A stretch of DNA of 60,359 nucleotides from Mycobacterium sp. E3198 (GCF_001667015.1 NZ_LZIS01000186.1:1-60359), one strand, 5' to 3'; positions 27,192 through 36,974 are shown, numbered from the stretch's first letter. Translations and numbers: made by a program. Notes: generated by a model not told the origin, from the sequence alone.

Positions 27192-28412
27192 TCAGCCGAA
27201 CGGCGTTCGGCGATCGATCAGCCGCGACAAACGCCCACCGCCCCGCCAGGCCCGCGCCACCCAGTCGGCATCGTCGTCGGTGACCAGGTTGGCCATCACC
27301 CGCACGGCGATCGTCATCAGCCGCGTCGAGCGCATCGCGACGGGACCGGTGGCGGGCAGGAACCGCTGGAAGGTCAGCAGCAAGGCGAGCCGGCGCGCGA
27401 CCGAAAATCCGCGGCCATAGTGCTGCTGCAGCAGCGCGGGCCACACGTGCGACAGGTCGCGGCAGTCCAGCAGGTCGGCGGCCAGCCGCCCCGTCTCCAG
27501 GCCGTAGTCGATGCCCTCGCCGTTGAGCGGGTTGACGCAGGCCGCGGCGTCGCCGATCAGCATCCAGTTGGGCCCGGCCACCCCGGACACCGCGCCGCCC
27601 ATCGGAAGCAGCGCCGACGACACCGCCCGCGGCTCGCCGGAGAAACCCCACTCGTCGCGGCGCAGGTCGGTGTAGTACGAGATCAGCGGTCGCAGCCCCA
27701 GGTCCGCCGGCCGCTTGGACGTCGACAACGCCCCGACGCCGATGTTCACCTCGCCGTTGCCCAGCGGGAAGATCCAGCCGTAGCCGGGCAGCACGGCGCC
27801 GTCGGGGGAGCGCAGCTCCAGATGCGAGGTCAGCCAGGGGTCGTCGGCCCGCGGCGTGGTCAGGTAACCGCGGGCGGCCACGCCGTACACCGTTTCCTGA
27901 TGCCAGCGCCGGCCCAGCTTGCGGCCCAGCGACGAGCGCGCCCCGTCGGCGACGATCAGCCGGTGACACCGCACGTCGGTGCCGTCGGCCAACGTCAGCG
28001 ATACCACCCGTCTCGACGAGTCATGATGCGCGGCAACCACTTTGGTGCCGAGCAGCATCCGGGCCCCGGAATCCTCGGCGCACTTGCGGATGCGGTCGTC
28101 CAGCTCGAGGCGGGCCACCGCGCTGCTGGTCGACGGGAACGACGGGCCCGGCCAGTCGATCTGGACCTCGCCGCCGAATCCGCTCATCCGGAGCCCGCGG
28201 TGCCGGATGCGGGTGTCGAGCCAGCCGCCCAGCCCCAGTCGTTCCAGCTCGGCAACGGCGCGCGGGGTCAGGCCGTCCCCGCATGGTTTGTCGCGCGGGA
28301 AGCTGGCGGAGTCTATGACCAGGACGTCGCGGCCGGCGCGGGCGGCCCAGGCGGCCGCCGCCGAACCGGCGGGTCCGGCGCCCACGACCACCAGGTCGGC
28401 TGCGACTTCCAC
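27192..28412 (-). CDS. menJ: Menaquinone beta-isoprenyl reductase (geranylgeranyl reductase family)
   Basis: A 406-residue FAD-dependent reductase. The N-terminal LVVVGAGPAGSAAAAWAARAG is the FAD fold, PRDKPCGDGLTPRA the CGDG family signature, and MLIGDAAACVNPLNGEGIDY the second FAD motif. Rv0561c (MenJ) saturates one double bond of the beta-isoprene unit of MK-9. The GTG start at 28412 lies 21 bases from the divergent grcC1 start. In sequence order it is almost collinear with the M. tuberculosis protein. Confidence 0.92.
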   Translation of the reverse strand: MEVAADLVVVGAGPAGSAAAAWAARAGRDVLVIDSASFPRDKPCGDGLTPRAVAELERLGLGGWLDTRIRHRGLRMSGFGGEVQIDWPGPSFPSTSSAVARLELDDRIRKCAEDSGARMLLGTKVVAAHHDSSRRVVSLTLADGTDVRCHRLIVADGARSSLGRKLGRRWHQETVYGVAARGYLTTPRADDPWLTSHLELRSPDGAVLPGYGWIFPLGNGEVNIGVGALSTSKRPADLGLRPLISYYTDLRRDEWGFSGEPRAVSSALLPMGGAVSGVAGPNWMLIGDAAACVNPLNGEGIDYGLETGRLAADLLDCRDLSHVWPALLQQHYGRGFSVARRLALLLTFQRFLPATGPVAMRSTRLMTIAVRVMANLVTDDDADWVARAWRGGGRLSRLIDRRTPFG

Positions 28413-28433
28413 GCCCACCAGTATGTTGGTCGC

Positions 28434-29441
28434 GTGAGTACTCCGGCGACGGTGGTGGCGGGCATCGACTTCGCGGATGCCGCTTTCGCCGCGACCGTGC
28501 GCGACGGCGTCGGCCGGATCGAGCAGCTCATGGACGACGAGCTGCGCAGCGCCGACGAGGTGATGACCGACTCGCTGACCTACCTGTTCAAGGCCGGCGG
28601 CAAGCGGTTCCGGCCGCTGTTCACCGTGTTGTCCGCGCAGATCGGGCCCAACCCGGACGCGGGGGAGGTGACGATCGCGGGCGCCGTCATCGAGCTGGTG
28701 CACCTGGCCACGCTCTACCACGACGACGTGATGGACGAGGCGGAGGTCCGCCGCGGCACGCCCACCGCCAACGTGCGCTGGAGCAACAACGTCGCGATCC
28801 TCGCCGGTGACTACCTGTTCGCGACGGCGTCGCGGCTGGTGTCGCGGCTCGGGCCCGAGGCGGTGCGGCTCATCGCCGAGACGTTCGCGCAGCTGGTGAC
28901 CGGGCAGATGCGCGAAGGCAGGGGCGCCGCCGACGGCGCGGATCCGGTCGAGCACTACCTGAAGGTGGTGTACGAGAAGACGGCGTGCCTGATCTCCGCG
29001 GCGGGCCGGTTCGGCGCGATGTTCTCGGGTGCCGACGGCGAGCAGGTGGAGCGGCTGAGCCGCCTGGGCGGCCTCGTGGGCACCGCGTTCCAGATCTCCG
29101 ACGACATCATCGACATCGACAGCGACTCCCACGAGTCCGGCAAGCTGCCCGGGACCGATGTCCGCGAAGGGGTGCACACCCTGCCGATGGTCTACGCGCT
29201 GCGCGAGCCGGGGCCCGAGGCGGCGCGGCTGCGCGAGCTGCTGTCCGGGCCCGTCACCGACGACGGGGCGGTGGCCGAGGCGCTGACGCTGTTGCGTGCG
29301 TCACCCGGGATGGCCGAGGCCAAGGACTTCCTGACGCAGTATGCGGCGCAGGCGCGCCAGGAGCTGGCCCTTTTGCCCGAAGTCCCGGGCCGGCGCGCGA
29401 TGGAGACGCTGATCGACTACACGGTGAGCCGACACGGTTAG
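28434..29441 (+). CDS. grcC1: Polyprenyl diphosphate synthase
   Basis: A 335-residue trans-isoprenyl diphosphate synthase. The first aspartate-rich motif is LYHDDVMDEAEVRRG and the second FQISDDIIDIDSD. Small residues before the first motif fit a long product. It is the Rv0562 orthologue (GrcC1) and probably makes the nonaprenyl tail for menaquinone. GTG 28434 (VSTPATVVAG) is used; the short gap to menJ must hold both divergent promoters, which suggests leaderless transcripts. Confidence 0.92.
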   Translation: MSTPATVVAGIDFADAAFAATVRDGVGRIEQLMDDELRSADEVMTDSLTYLFKAGGKRFRPLFTVLSAQIGPNPDAGEVTIAGAVIELVHLATLYHDDVMDEAEVRRGTPTANVRWSNNVAILAGDYLFATASRLVSRLGPEAVRLIAETFAQLVTGQMREGRGAADGADPVEHYLKVVYEKTACLISAAGRFGAMFSGADGEQVERLSRLGGLVGTAFQISDDIIDIDSDSHESGKLPGTDVREGVHTLPMVYALREPGPEAARLRELLSGPVTDDGAVAEALTLLRASPGMAEAKDFLTQYAAQARQELALLPEVPGRRAMETLIDYTVSRHG

Positions 29442-29522
29442 CGACCGAAACGACCCGGCGGAACCTCCACCGCCGTTTCAGGCGTTCAATGAGCGATAGG
29501 TAACGCTCCGAGGAGGACACTG

Positions 29523-30377
29523 ATGACCTGGCATCCGCATGCCAACTGGCTGAAGACCTTCGCCCTGTTGGTCGGTATGTCCGCGTTGATCGTGTTTGTC
29601 GGCTCGCTGTTCGGCAGGACGGCGATGTGGCTGGCGGTGCTGTTCGCCATCGGCATGAACGCCTACACGTACTTCAACAGCGACAAGCTGGCGCTGCGGG
29701 CGATGCACGCGCAGCCGGTGTCCGAGCTGCAGGCGCCGGTGATGTACCGGATCGTGCGCGAGCTGGCCACCTCGGCGCACCAGCCGATGCCCCGGTTGTA
29801 CATCAGCGACACCAACGCGCCCAACGCGTTCGCCACCGGGCGCAACCCGCGCAATGCGGCGGTGTGCTGCACCACCGGCATTCTGGGCATCCTCAACGAG
29901 CGCGAGCTGCGCGCCGTGCTGGGCCATGAGCTTTCGCACGTCTACAACCGCGACATCCTGATCTCCTGCATCGCCGGCGCGATGGCGTCGGTGATCACCG
30001 CGCTGTCCTACATGGCGATGTTCTTCGGCGGCGGAAACCGGGAGGGCGGCAACCCCTTTGCGATGCTGCTGGTTTCGTTGCTGGGGCCGATCGCCGCGAC
30101 GGTGGTCCGGTTGGCCGTGTCCCGGTCGCGCGAGTACCAGGCGGACGAGTCGGGCGCGGTGCTGACCGGCGATCCGCTGGCGCTGGCGTCGGCGCTGCGC
30201 AAGATCTCGGGCGGGGTTCAGGTGGCACCGCTGCCGCCGGAGCCGCAGCTGGCCAGCCAGGCGCACCTGATGATCGCCAACCCGTTCCGCGCGGGCGAGC
30301 GGATCGGCTCGCTGTTCTCGACGCACCCGCCGATCGAGGACCGCATCCGCCGGCTGGAGGAGATGGCGCGGGGATAG
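29523..30377 (+). CDS. htpX: Membrane zinc metalloprotease HtpX
   Basis: A 284-residue M48 protease for quality control of membrane proteins. Two N-terminal membrane helices are followed by the zinc site [11 protein letters not shown] (HExxH) near 135-145, two further hydrophobic segments, and the third ligand Glu in [11 protein letters not shown]. It ends with [21 protein letters not shown] ribosome-binding site precedes the ATG. It is the Rv0563 orthologue. Confidence 0.93.
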   Translation: MTWHPHANWLKTFALLVGMSALIVFVGSLFGRTAMWLAVLFAIGMNAYTYFNSDKLALRAMHAQPVSELQAPVMYRIVRELATSAHQPMPRLYISDTNAPNAFATGRNPRNAAVCCTTGILGILNERELRAVLGHELSHVYNRDILISCIAGAMASVITALSYMAMFFGGGNREGGNPFAMLLVSLLGPIAATVVRLAVSRSREYQADESGAVLTGDPLALASALRKISGGVQVAPLPPEPQLASQAHLMIANPFRAGERIGSLFSTHPPIEDRIRRLEEMARG

Positions 30378-30412
30378 GTAGCGCATGCGCCATCAGATAC
30401 CGCTTGGCTGTT

Positions 30413-30472
30413 CGCGGGCGTAACCTCACTGCGAAATATCGCCCCCGGAATCGCAATACGGTTACGCTCGCG
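30413..30472. repeat. 60-bp intergenic palindromic repeat, copy 1
   Basis: Arms CGCGGGCGTAACC (30413-30425) and GGTTACGCTCGCG (30460-30472) pair with one mismatch. The left half GCGTAACCTCACTGCG and the right arm are the same as in copy 2 at 36411-36470. It sits between convergent htpX and the SulP gene, where it can act as a bidirectional terminator. Confidence 0.8.
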
Positions 30473-30477
30473 ATCGA

Positions 30478-32034
30478 TTACGCCGCGGCGCCTGGCCTTT
30501 CGGGTTCGGCCAATTCGCCGCCCGCCCGACCGGCGAGGTGGCCCGTCTCGAGCATGCCCCGGATCCGGACCGTGCCGCCGGTGGCCTCGAACTGGCGCTG
30601 CCAGTCGTCGATCGCCTGATGCGCGGCGTGATCGAGGTAGTTGACCGAAAGGTCAACCGTCACAACGGCGCCCGCGGGGATGGACGCCAGCACGCGGGTC
30701 AGCCGCGGCAGGGCAAGGAAAGTACATGCCGGCCCCTCGATCAGCACCTGCCATTCCTGCCCGACCGGTTTGGCCTCCACCCGGGCGCGGATCACCCGCC
30801 ATCCGGTCAACGCGATCGCCAGGGCGAGTCCGATCAGCACACCGTGCAGCAAGTTGAGGAAGACGACGCTGACCGCGGTCACGACGTAAACGGCGAGATC
30901 CCCGTGCTTCATTGCCGTTTCGATGTGGGCCGGCTTCAGCAGCTGAATGCCGATCACGATCAGCAGCCCGGCCAGCGCCGCGGTCGGGATCTCCTCGACC
31001 AGCTCCGCGAAGGGCACCGTGAACAGCAGGATCCAGCAGCCGTGCATGATCGACGAGGCGCGCGACTTCGCGCCCGCATTGACATTGGTTGAGCTGCGGA
31101 CGATGACGCCGGTGATCGGCAGCCCGCCGATGGTGCCCGACACGATGTTCGCGGTACCCTGCCCGATCAACTCGCGGTTGAAGTCGGTGCGCGGGCCGTG
31201 GTGCATCCTGTCGACCGACACCGCCGACAGCAGGCTTTCGACGCTGGCGATGAGGGTGACGGTGATGACCCCGATCGCGACCGCGCCCCAGTTGCCGTGC
31301 GGGAGATCGGGCAGGCGCAGCGCGTTCAGCGGAGACGAGTCGATCTCGATCCGTCGCACGTGGAACGGGAAGACCAACGAGACGACCGTCACCGCCACGA
31401 TGGCGACCAGCGGACCCGGGACAAAACGCAGCCGGGCCGGAACCCAGCGCCAGGCGACCAGGATGGCGATCACCAGCGCGCCCAGCAGCACGCCGGGCCG
31501 GTGCGAGTCGATGATCTGACCCGGCAGGCCGATGAGGTTGTGCCAGGCCGAACTCTTGGATTTCCCGCCGAGCAACACGTGCGCCTGTTGCAGCGCGATC
31601 GTGATCCCGATGCCGGCCAGCATGGCATGCACGACGACCGGTGAGATCGCCAGGGCCGCGCGCGCAATACGGCTCAGTCCCAACAGAACTTGCAACACGC
31701 CCGCTATGGCGGTAATCAAACACGTTATCCCCCAACCGAAGTCGGAGATCAGATCGGCTACCACGACGGTCAGGCCGGCCGCGGGACCGCTGACCTGCAA
31801 CGGTGATCCGCCGATGGCTCCGGCGATGACGCCGCCGACGATCGCGGCGATCAGGCCGGCGAGCACCGGGGCGTTCGACGCGATCGCGATCCCGAGCGAC
31901 AACGGCAGTGCGACCAGGAAAACCACCAGCGAAGACGGCAGGTCATGCCGGACAACCGATCTGATCCGGCCGAGCCGTGACTCCTTGGGGGCCTGGTGAA
32001 TTGCTTGATCGCCGAGCTGTTCGATGTGCTGCAT
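30478..32034 (-). CDS. SulP-family anion transporter
   Basis: A 518-residue SLC26/SulP transporter. About 12-14 membrane segments start near residue 35 (LVVFLVALPLSLGIAIA), with the family motif GSPLQVSGPAAGLTVVVADL near 76-95. GTIGGLPITGVIVRSSTNVNAG is a second conserved stretch. The C-terminal region (about 415-500) is STAS-like (VVTVDLSVNYLDHAAHQAI). It probably imports bicarbonate or sulfate with sodium or protons; no carbonic anhydrase domain is fused. A short GCTACG-TCGG-CGTAGC hairpin lies in its leader. Confidence 0.87.
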   Translation of the reverse strand: MQHIEQLGDQAIHQAPKESRLGRIRSVVRHDLPSSLVVFLVALPLSLGIAIASNAPVLAGLIAAIVGGVIAGAIGGSPLQVSGPAAGLTVVVADLISDFGWGITCLITAIAGVLQVLLGLSRIARAALAISPVVVHAMLAGIGITIALQQAHVLLGGKSKSSAWHNLIGLPGQIIDSHRPGVLLGALVIAILVAWRWVPARLRFVPGPLVAIVAVTVVSLVFPFHVRRIEIDSSPLNALRLPDLPHGNWGAVAIGVITVTLIASVESLLSAVSVDRMHHGPRTDFNRELIGQGTANIVSGTIGGLPITGVIVRSSTNVNAGAKSRASSIMHGCWILLFTVPFAELVEEIPTAALAGLLIVIGIQLLKPAHIETAMKHGDLAVYVVTAVSVVFLNLLHGVLIGLALAIALTGWRVIRARVEAKPVGQEWQVLIEGPACTFLALPRLTRVLASIPAGAVVTVDLSVNYLDHAAHQAIDDWQRQFEATGGTVRIRGMLETGHLAGRAGGELAEPERPGAAA

Positions 32035-32238
32035 CGGTCGCTTCCGTCGTTCAGTGTGAGCGGGGCTTCGCTACGTCGGCGTAGCTCATTGGCGCACAAT
32101 CAATTACGACTGCGCCAATCGGCAGGCAACAGCCTGGCTACCTCGTTCGACGGTATGGGTCACGCAAACCGCAGGTCAAGCCAACGGGCCTGCCCCATAT
32201 CGAATGCAAATATTCTCGTTACGAGTTGTTTGGTTGAC

Positions 32239-33264
32239 TCAGAACCCCGAGCCGTGCACCTCGTGCCCGGGGACCTCGACCATCAGGCCGCGGTAGGCCT
32301 CCTCGACCGTCGAGCCGTGATTGATGACGGCGTCGACCTCGCGGGCAATGGGCATATTCAGGCCAAATTCATTGGCGAACTCCATGATGACGCTGGCGGC
32401 CTTGACGCCCTCGGCGACCTGGTTCATCGAGGCGATGATCTCGTCGATCGGCTTGCCGGCACCCAGTTGTTCGCCGACGTGGCGGTTGCGGCTGCGCTGG
32501 CTGGTGCAGGTCACGATCAGGTCACCGAGGCCGGCCAGCCCGGGGAAGGTGTCCGGATCACCGCCCATCGCGACGCCCAGTTTCGTCATCTCCCGCAACG
32601 CGCGCGCGATCACCAGCGCGCGGGTGTTTTCCCCGATGCCCAGCGAGTAGCCCATCCCGACCGAGATGGCGTAGACGTTCTTCAGCGCGCCGGCCATCTC
32701 GACGCCGACGACGTCGTCGGTGGTGTACACGCGGAAGCGCCGGGTCCGGAACATCCCCGACAGCCGGGTCGCCAGGTGTTGGTCGGGCATGGCCAGCACG
32801 GCCGCGGCGGCGTAGCCCTCGCCCACCTCGCGGGCGATGTTCGGGCCGGCCAGGATCCCCGCCGGGTGACCGGGCAGCACCTCCTCGATGATCTGCGACA
32901 TCCGCATGTTGGTGCCCTGCTCGAGGCCCTTGACCAGCGACACCACCGGAACCCACGGCCGTAGCTCCCGGGCCAGCTCGGTCAGCACGCCGCGGAAGCC
33001 GTGCGAGGGCACGCCCATCACCACGACGTCGGCGCAGTTGGCCGCCTCCGCGAAGTCGGTGGTGGCGCGAAGGGTGTCGCTGAGGATGACGTCGTTGCCG
33101 AGATAGCGGCTGTTGCGGTGGTCCTCGTTGATTTCCTTGGCGGTCTCCTCCGAGCGCACCCACTGCAACGTCGGACCGCGCCGCGCGCAGATGGATGCGA
33201 CGGTGGTTCCCCAGGAACCTCCGCCGAGGACAACGACGTTGGGTTCGCGCTTGTCAGCTGCCAT
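32239..33264 (-). CDS. gpsA: Glycerol-3-phosphate dehydrogenase [NAD(P)+]
   Basis: A 341-residue soluble enzyme converting dihydroxyacetone phosphate to sn-glycerol-3-phosphate for phospholipids. VVVLGGGSWGTTVA is the NAD site, AGPNIAREV the conserved loop, and GALKNVYAISVGMGYSLG holds the catalytic Lys. ENTRALVIARALREM is also diagnostic. It is the Rv0564c orthologue and divergent from a protease gene. Confidence 0.93.
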   Translation of the reverse strand: MAADKREPNVVVLGGGSWGTTVASICARRGPTLQWVRSEETAKEINEDHRNSRYLGNDVILSDTLRATTDFAEAANCADVVVMGVPSHGFRGVLTELARELRPWVPVVSLVKGLEQGTNMRMSQIIEEVLPGHPAGILAGPNIAREVGEGYAAAAVLAMPDQHLATRLSGMFRTRRFRVYTTDDVVGVEMAGALKNVYAISVGMGYSLGIGENTRALVIARALREMTKLGVAMGGDPDTFPGLAGLGDLIVTCTSQRSRNRHVGEQLGAGKPIDEIIASMNQVAEGVKAASVIMEFANEFGLNMPIAREVDAVINHGSTVEEAYRGLMVEVPGHEVHGSGF

Positions 33265-33411
33265 GGCGATCAGCGTATTGCCGACATCCGAGATTTAGAA
33301 GCAGTTCACCTCGGTCCAACCCAACGGCCTGCGGGCAGGTGACTTCGGTCCCTACCTCCCCGGCCCGATCTGCCGGATCGTCAAGGTACAGGTCCGCCAC
33401 GAGGAGGTTTC

Positions 33412-34887
33412 ATGCCCGGACGCACTCGACGGGGCCGCGTATACGCGTCGCTGGCCGCGGCCGCTCTGGCGGTTTCGGTCGCTTCCCCGGGCATGGCGGC
33501 CGCCGACGGCGGTCGTCCCCAGGCCAACCCGGAGGAGAAGGCGGCGGCGATGATACGGCCGGCCGTCATGTATCTCGCCGGCCAGAGTTATGGCGCGGTC
33601 CGGCTGCCCGACGGCCAGCTCCTGTCTCAGTTCGGCCCGGGGACCACCGTGCCGTTCATCGCGACCTGGGCCTGCACCGCGTTCGTCGTCAACCCCGATG
33701 GGTGGGTGGCGACGGCGGGTCACTGCGTCGATCCGGACAGCGCCAAATTGCTGATCCTCAAACGGGCCGTCAAGGAATACATGACGCAGTTTCCCCACGC
33801 GCCCGAAGCTCCCAATCCGGCTGCGACGCTGGAGTGGTTGCAAAAGAACGCCAAGGTCGAGGGCAACACCGCCGACCGGGGCCCCGAAGTCAGCCTCGCG
33901 CTGACGTACGGCACCGGCACCAAGGTCGCGGGCAAGGCCGCGGCCAACGTCGTGGACTTCCGGCCGCTCGGCAAGGGCGACGTCGCCCTTCTCAAGGTGG
34001 ACAAGCACAACCTGCCGTCGTCGGAGCTGGCCACCGACGCCGACGTCAGCATCGGCACCTCTGTTCTTGCGGTGGGCTTCTCGCAGAGCACCGAGAATGT
34101 CACCGGCCCGACGCTGGACCCGACGAACAAGAGCGGCAAGGTCAGCAAGAAGTCGACGATGGGCTCCGCCGCCGAGTACGAGATCGACGCCGCGGTGTCC
34201 GAGGGCATGAGCGGCGGCCCCACCGTCGACCTCAACGGCAAGGTGATCGGCGTGAACAGCTTCGCCCCCGTCGGCGAACCGCAACCGTTCAACTTCGTCG
34301 CGCCCGCCGACGGCCTGGCCGCGATCCTGGCGAGCAAGGGTGTCAAGGCGACGCTGGGACCGGCCGACGCGTATTACCGCAAGGGCCTCGACCATTACTA
34401 CGCCGGCCAATACACCGAGGCGATCGACGACTTCGACCAGACCCTGTCCATGTCCCCCGACTATCCCGGGCTGGTAGATCTGCGAACCAGCGCGGCCAAC
34501 CTGCGCCAGCAGCACGGCGATTTCTCGGTGCTCAGTGGTTCAAACCTGGTGTGGTACACCGTCGGTGGCGTCGTGGTGGTGCTCGCCGCCGCCGCGGGGC
34601 TCACGCTCCTTGTCGTGAAGAAGCGTTGGCACCTTTATGTCGCCGCGAAAGCGCCTGGCTTGCGGCTGGTTTCGGGCAAGCCGCCCGGCACCGGGAAGCG
34701 TGTTCCTGCACGGGCCGGCATCAAAATCGGCGCCGCCCGGCTCATCGGCGTGACGCCCACCGACGCGCCGGCGGAACCCCATTTCTGTTCGGGCTGCGGA
34801 GCCGAACACCACCCCGCCGAAAAGTTCTGTCCGAACTGCGGCAAAGAGATCGTGGGTGACGAATCCGCTCAGGGGGCGAGCGGCTAG
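33412..34887 (+). CDS. Exported trypsin-like serine protease with TPR, TM anchor and C-terminal zinc ribbon
   Basis: A 491-residue protein. The signal peptide is at about 1-31 (ends GMAAADG). A chymotrypsin-fold protease follows with the triad His104 (TAGHCVD), Asp190 (GDVALLKVD) and Ser267 (EGMSGGPT). A short TPR-like repeat (AYYRKGLDHYYAGQYTEAID) is near 345-375, and one membrane helix at about 381-403 (VWYTVGGVVVVLAAAAGLTL). A cytoplasmic tail ends in a CxxC...CxxC zinc ribbon (Cys459, 462, 473, 476). The protease would face the wall space and the zinc ribbon the cytosol, which suggests a sensor or regulated protease. No close M. tuberculosis neighbour at this place. The substrate is unknown. 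Confidence 0.85.
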   Translation: MPGRTRRGRVYASLAAAALAVSVASPGMAAADGGRPQANPEEKAAAMIRPAVMYLAGQSYGAVRLPDGQLLSQFGPGTTVPFIATWACTAFVVNPDGWVATAGHCVDPDSAKLLILKRAVKEYMTQFPHAPEAPNPAATLEWLQKNAKVEGNTADRGPEVSLALTYGTGTKVAGKAAANVVDFRPLGKGDVALLKVDKHNLPSSELATDADVSIGTSVLAVGFSQSTENVTGPTLDPTNKSGKVSKKSTMGSAAEYEIDAAVSEGMSGGPTVDLNGKVIGVNSFAPVGEPQPFNFVAPADGLAAILASKGVKATLGPADAYYRKGLDHYYAGQYTEAIDDFDQTLSMSPDYPGLVDLRTSAANLRQQHGDFSVLSGSNLVWYTVGGVVVVLAAAAGLTLLVVKKRWHLYVAAKAPGLRLVSGKPPGTGKRVPARAGIKIGAARLIGVTPTDAPAEPHFCSGCGAEHHPAEKFCPNCGKEIVGDESAQGASG

Positions 34888-34890
34888 CGC

Positions 34891-36378
34891 CTAGCCTGCC
34901 AGCTGTGCGCGGTCGGCCGCCCGGCCGAACACCATCGCCTCCTCGATCCGGTCGAACCGGTAATCGAGGGCATCGGCGAGATAGTTCTGCCGCACGTTCC
35001 ACGGCCGCTTGGTCCCCGACTTGGGCAGCGCGTGCACCGACCGCTTGACGTAGTTGGCCTGAATGTCCCACGACGGCTTGACGTCCATCGGCTCGTCGCC
35101 CAGGTGCGGATAGGCGTGCGTGTAACCGTGGGCGGCCATGTGCGCCAGCAGCTTTGCCGTCGCCCGCGCGGTGATGTCGGCCCGCAGCGTCCACGACGCG
35201 TTCGTGTAACCCACGCACCAGAACAGGTTGGGCACGTCCTCGAGCATGTGGGCCTTGTAGACGAATCGGTCGCGGTGATCGATGGCGACGCCGTCCATGC
35301 TGATCGTTGCCCCGCCGAGGGCCTGCAACTGCAGGCCCGTCGCGGTGACGATGATGTCGGCGTCGAGGTGCTTGCCGGATTCGAGCGCGATGCCGGTGGC
35401 GTCGAAGCCCTCGATGTGGTCGGTGACCACCTCGGCGCGGCCGCCCTTGACGGCGTCGTAGAGGTCGGCGTCGGGGATCAGGCACATCCGCTGGTCCCAC
35501 GGGTTGTACCGCGGCTTGAAGTGCACATCGACGGCGTAGCCGGCGGGCAGCTTTTTGATCGCCTTGCGCCGCAGCAGCCACTTGACCAAGCCCGGCGCCT
35601 TGCGGGACAAGAAGAAGAACACCGCCTCCGTCAGCGCGCTGTACATCCGGATCACCAGATGGGCGGCCTGGCGGGGCAACAGCATCCGGGCCGCGGCGGC
35701 GACCTTGCCGTACTTGGACGCCGAAACCAGATACGTCGGTGAGCGCTGCAGCATGGTCACCTTTGCGGCGCTTTCGGACAGCGACGGGATCAGCGTGACG
35801 GCGGTGGCGCCGCTGCCAATCACGACAACCTTCTTGCCGGTGTAGTCCAAATCCTCGGGCCAGTGCTGGGGGTGCACGACGGTGCCCGCGAACCGCTCGA
35901 TGCCGGGGAAGTCGGGGGTATAGCCCTCGTCGTAGTTGTAGTAGCCGCTGCCGAAGAACAGGAACCGCCCGCGGTAGTGCTTTTCGCTGCCGTCCTGCTC
36001 GACGGTGACCGTCCACGTGTCGGTGGACGAATCCCAATCCGCCGACCGCACATGGCTGTTGAAGCGGATGTGGCGGTCGATGCCGTACTTGCGCGCGGTG
36101 GCGGTCAGGTATTCGCGGATGTGCACGCCGTCGGCGACGCCTTCCTTGCGGGTCCACGGCTCGAACGGAAACGACAGCGTGAAGATGCTGCTGTCGGAGC
36201 GAACGCCGGGGTAGCGGAACAGGTCCCACGTGCCGCCGATCTGCGCGCGCCGCTCCAGGATGGTGTAGCTCAGGCCCGGGTTGCGCTCGGCGATCCGGTA
36301 GGCCGCGTCGATCCCGGAGATGCCCGCGCCGACGATGATGACGTCGAAGCGGTCCTCCTGCTGTCCAGTCACGGTCAT
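34891..36378 (-). CDS. FAD-containing monooxygenase, Baeyer-Villiger type (Rv0565c-like)
   Basis: A 495-residue flavoprotein. VIIVGAGISGIDAAYRI is the FAD motif (near 14-30). The Baeyer-Villiger fingerprint is FAGTVVHPQHWPEDLDY (FxGxxxHxxxWP). VVVIGSGATAVTLIP is the NADPH site. It inserts oxygen into ketones, like EthA. It is the Rv0565c orthologue by position. The ATG start at 36378 is separated from yajQ by a palindromic repeat. In M. tuberculosis relatives activate thioamide prodrugs; the native substrate is not known. Confidence 0.9.
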   Translation of the reverse strand: MTVTGQQEDRFDVIIVGAGISGIDAAYRIAERNPGLSYTILERRAQIGGTWDLFRYPGVRSDSSIFTLSFPFEPWTRKEGVADGVHIREYLTATARKYGIDRHIRFNSHVRSADWDSSTDTWTVTVEQDGSEKHYRGRFLFFGSGYYNYDEGYTPDFPGIERFAGTVVHPQHWPEDLDYTGKKVVVIGSGATAVTLIPSLSESAAKVTMLQRSPTYLVSASKYGKVAAAARMLLPRQAAHLVIRMYSALTEAVFFFLSRKAPGLVKWLLRRKAIKKLPAGYAVDVHFKPRYNPWDQRMCLIPDADLYDAVKGGRAEVVTDHIEGFDATGIALESGKHLDADIIVTATGLQLQALGGATISMDGVAIDHRDRFVYKAHMLEDVPNLFWCVGYTNASWTLRADITARATAKLLAHMAAHGYTHAYPHLGDEPMDVKPSWDIQANYVKRSVHALPKSGTKRPWNVRQNYLADALDYRFDRIEEAMVFGRAADRAQLAG

Positions 36379-36410
36379 CGAAGAACCTCGCTTACATCCT
36401 GGGCCTCGTT

Positions 36411-36470
36411 CGCGAGCGTAACCTCACTGCGGAAATCGGCGGTCAATTTCGCGGTGGGGTTACGCTCGCG
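36411..36470. repeat. 60-bp intergenic palindromic repeat, copy 2
   Basis: Perfect 13-bp arms CGCGAGCGTAACC (36411-36423) and GGTTACGCTCGCG (36458-36470); the inner CACTGCGGAAAT and ATTTCGCGGTG also nearly pair. Same length and sequence plan as copy 1 at 30413-30472, so a dispersed element rather than a chance hairpin. It lies between yajQ and the monooxygenase gene. Confidence 0.82.
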
Positions 36471-36482
36471 GCGGGGCATGGG

Positions 36483-36974
36483 CTACCGATAGTTGACGAA
36501 CTGCAGCGCCACGTCCAGGTCCGCGTTCCTCAGCAGCGCTTGCACGGCCTGCAGGTCGTCCCGCTTCTTGCCGCTGACGCGGACCTCGTCGCCCTGGATC
36601 TGGGTCTTGACGTTCTTGGGCCCCTCGTCGCGGATGAGCTTGGTGATCTTCTTGGCGTTCTCGCTGCTGATGCCCTGCTTGAGGGTGCCGCTGACCTTGT
36701 AGGTCTTGCCGGAGGCCTGCGGCTCGCCCGCGTCGAAGGCCTTCATCGAGATGTCGCGGCGGATCAGCTTCTCCTTGAACACGTCGACCGCGGCCTTCAC
36801 GCGCTCCTCGGTGGACGACGTGAGCTCGATGGCCTCGTCACCCTTCCACTCGATCTTGGTGTCGGTGCCGCGGAAATCGAAACGCGTGGCCAGCTCCTTG
36901 GCCGCCTGGTTGAGCGCGTTGTCGACCTCCTGGCGGTCCACCTTGCTGACGATGTCGAACGATGAGTCAGCCAT
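36483..36974 (-). CDS. YajQ-family nucleotide-binding protein
   Basis: A 163-residue YajQ protein: [20 protein letters not shown] at the N-terminus, [16 protein letters not shown], and the C-terminal FVNYR. Two ferredoxin-like domains bind nucleotides; relatives bind cyclic-di-GMP. It is the Rv0566c orthologue. It is transcribed away from the tRNA-Tyr gene. Confidence 0.92.
   Translation of the reverse strand: MADSSFDIVSKVDRQEVDNALNQAAKELATRFDFRGTDTKIEWKGDEAIELTSSTEERVKAAVDVFKEKLIRRDISMKAFDAGEPQASGKTYKVSGTLKQGISSENAKKITKLIRDEGPKNVKTQIQGDEVRVSGKKRDDLQAVQALLRNADLDVALQFVNYR

Noticed and set aside
28413..29177. Upstream extension of the menJ frame through grcC1
   Set aside because: It lies antisense to the well-supported grcC1 and lacks conserved sequence; the FAD motif begins right after GTG 28412.
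32070..32085. GCTACG-TCGG-CGTAGC hairpin upstream of SulP as a riboswitch
   Set aside because: It is a single 6-bp stem with no conserved aptamer features.
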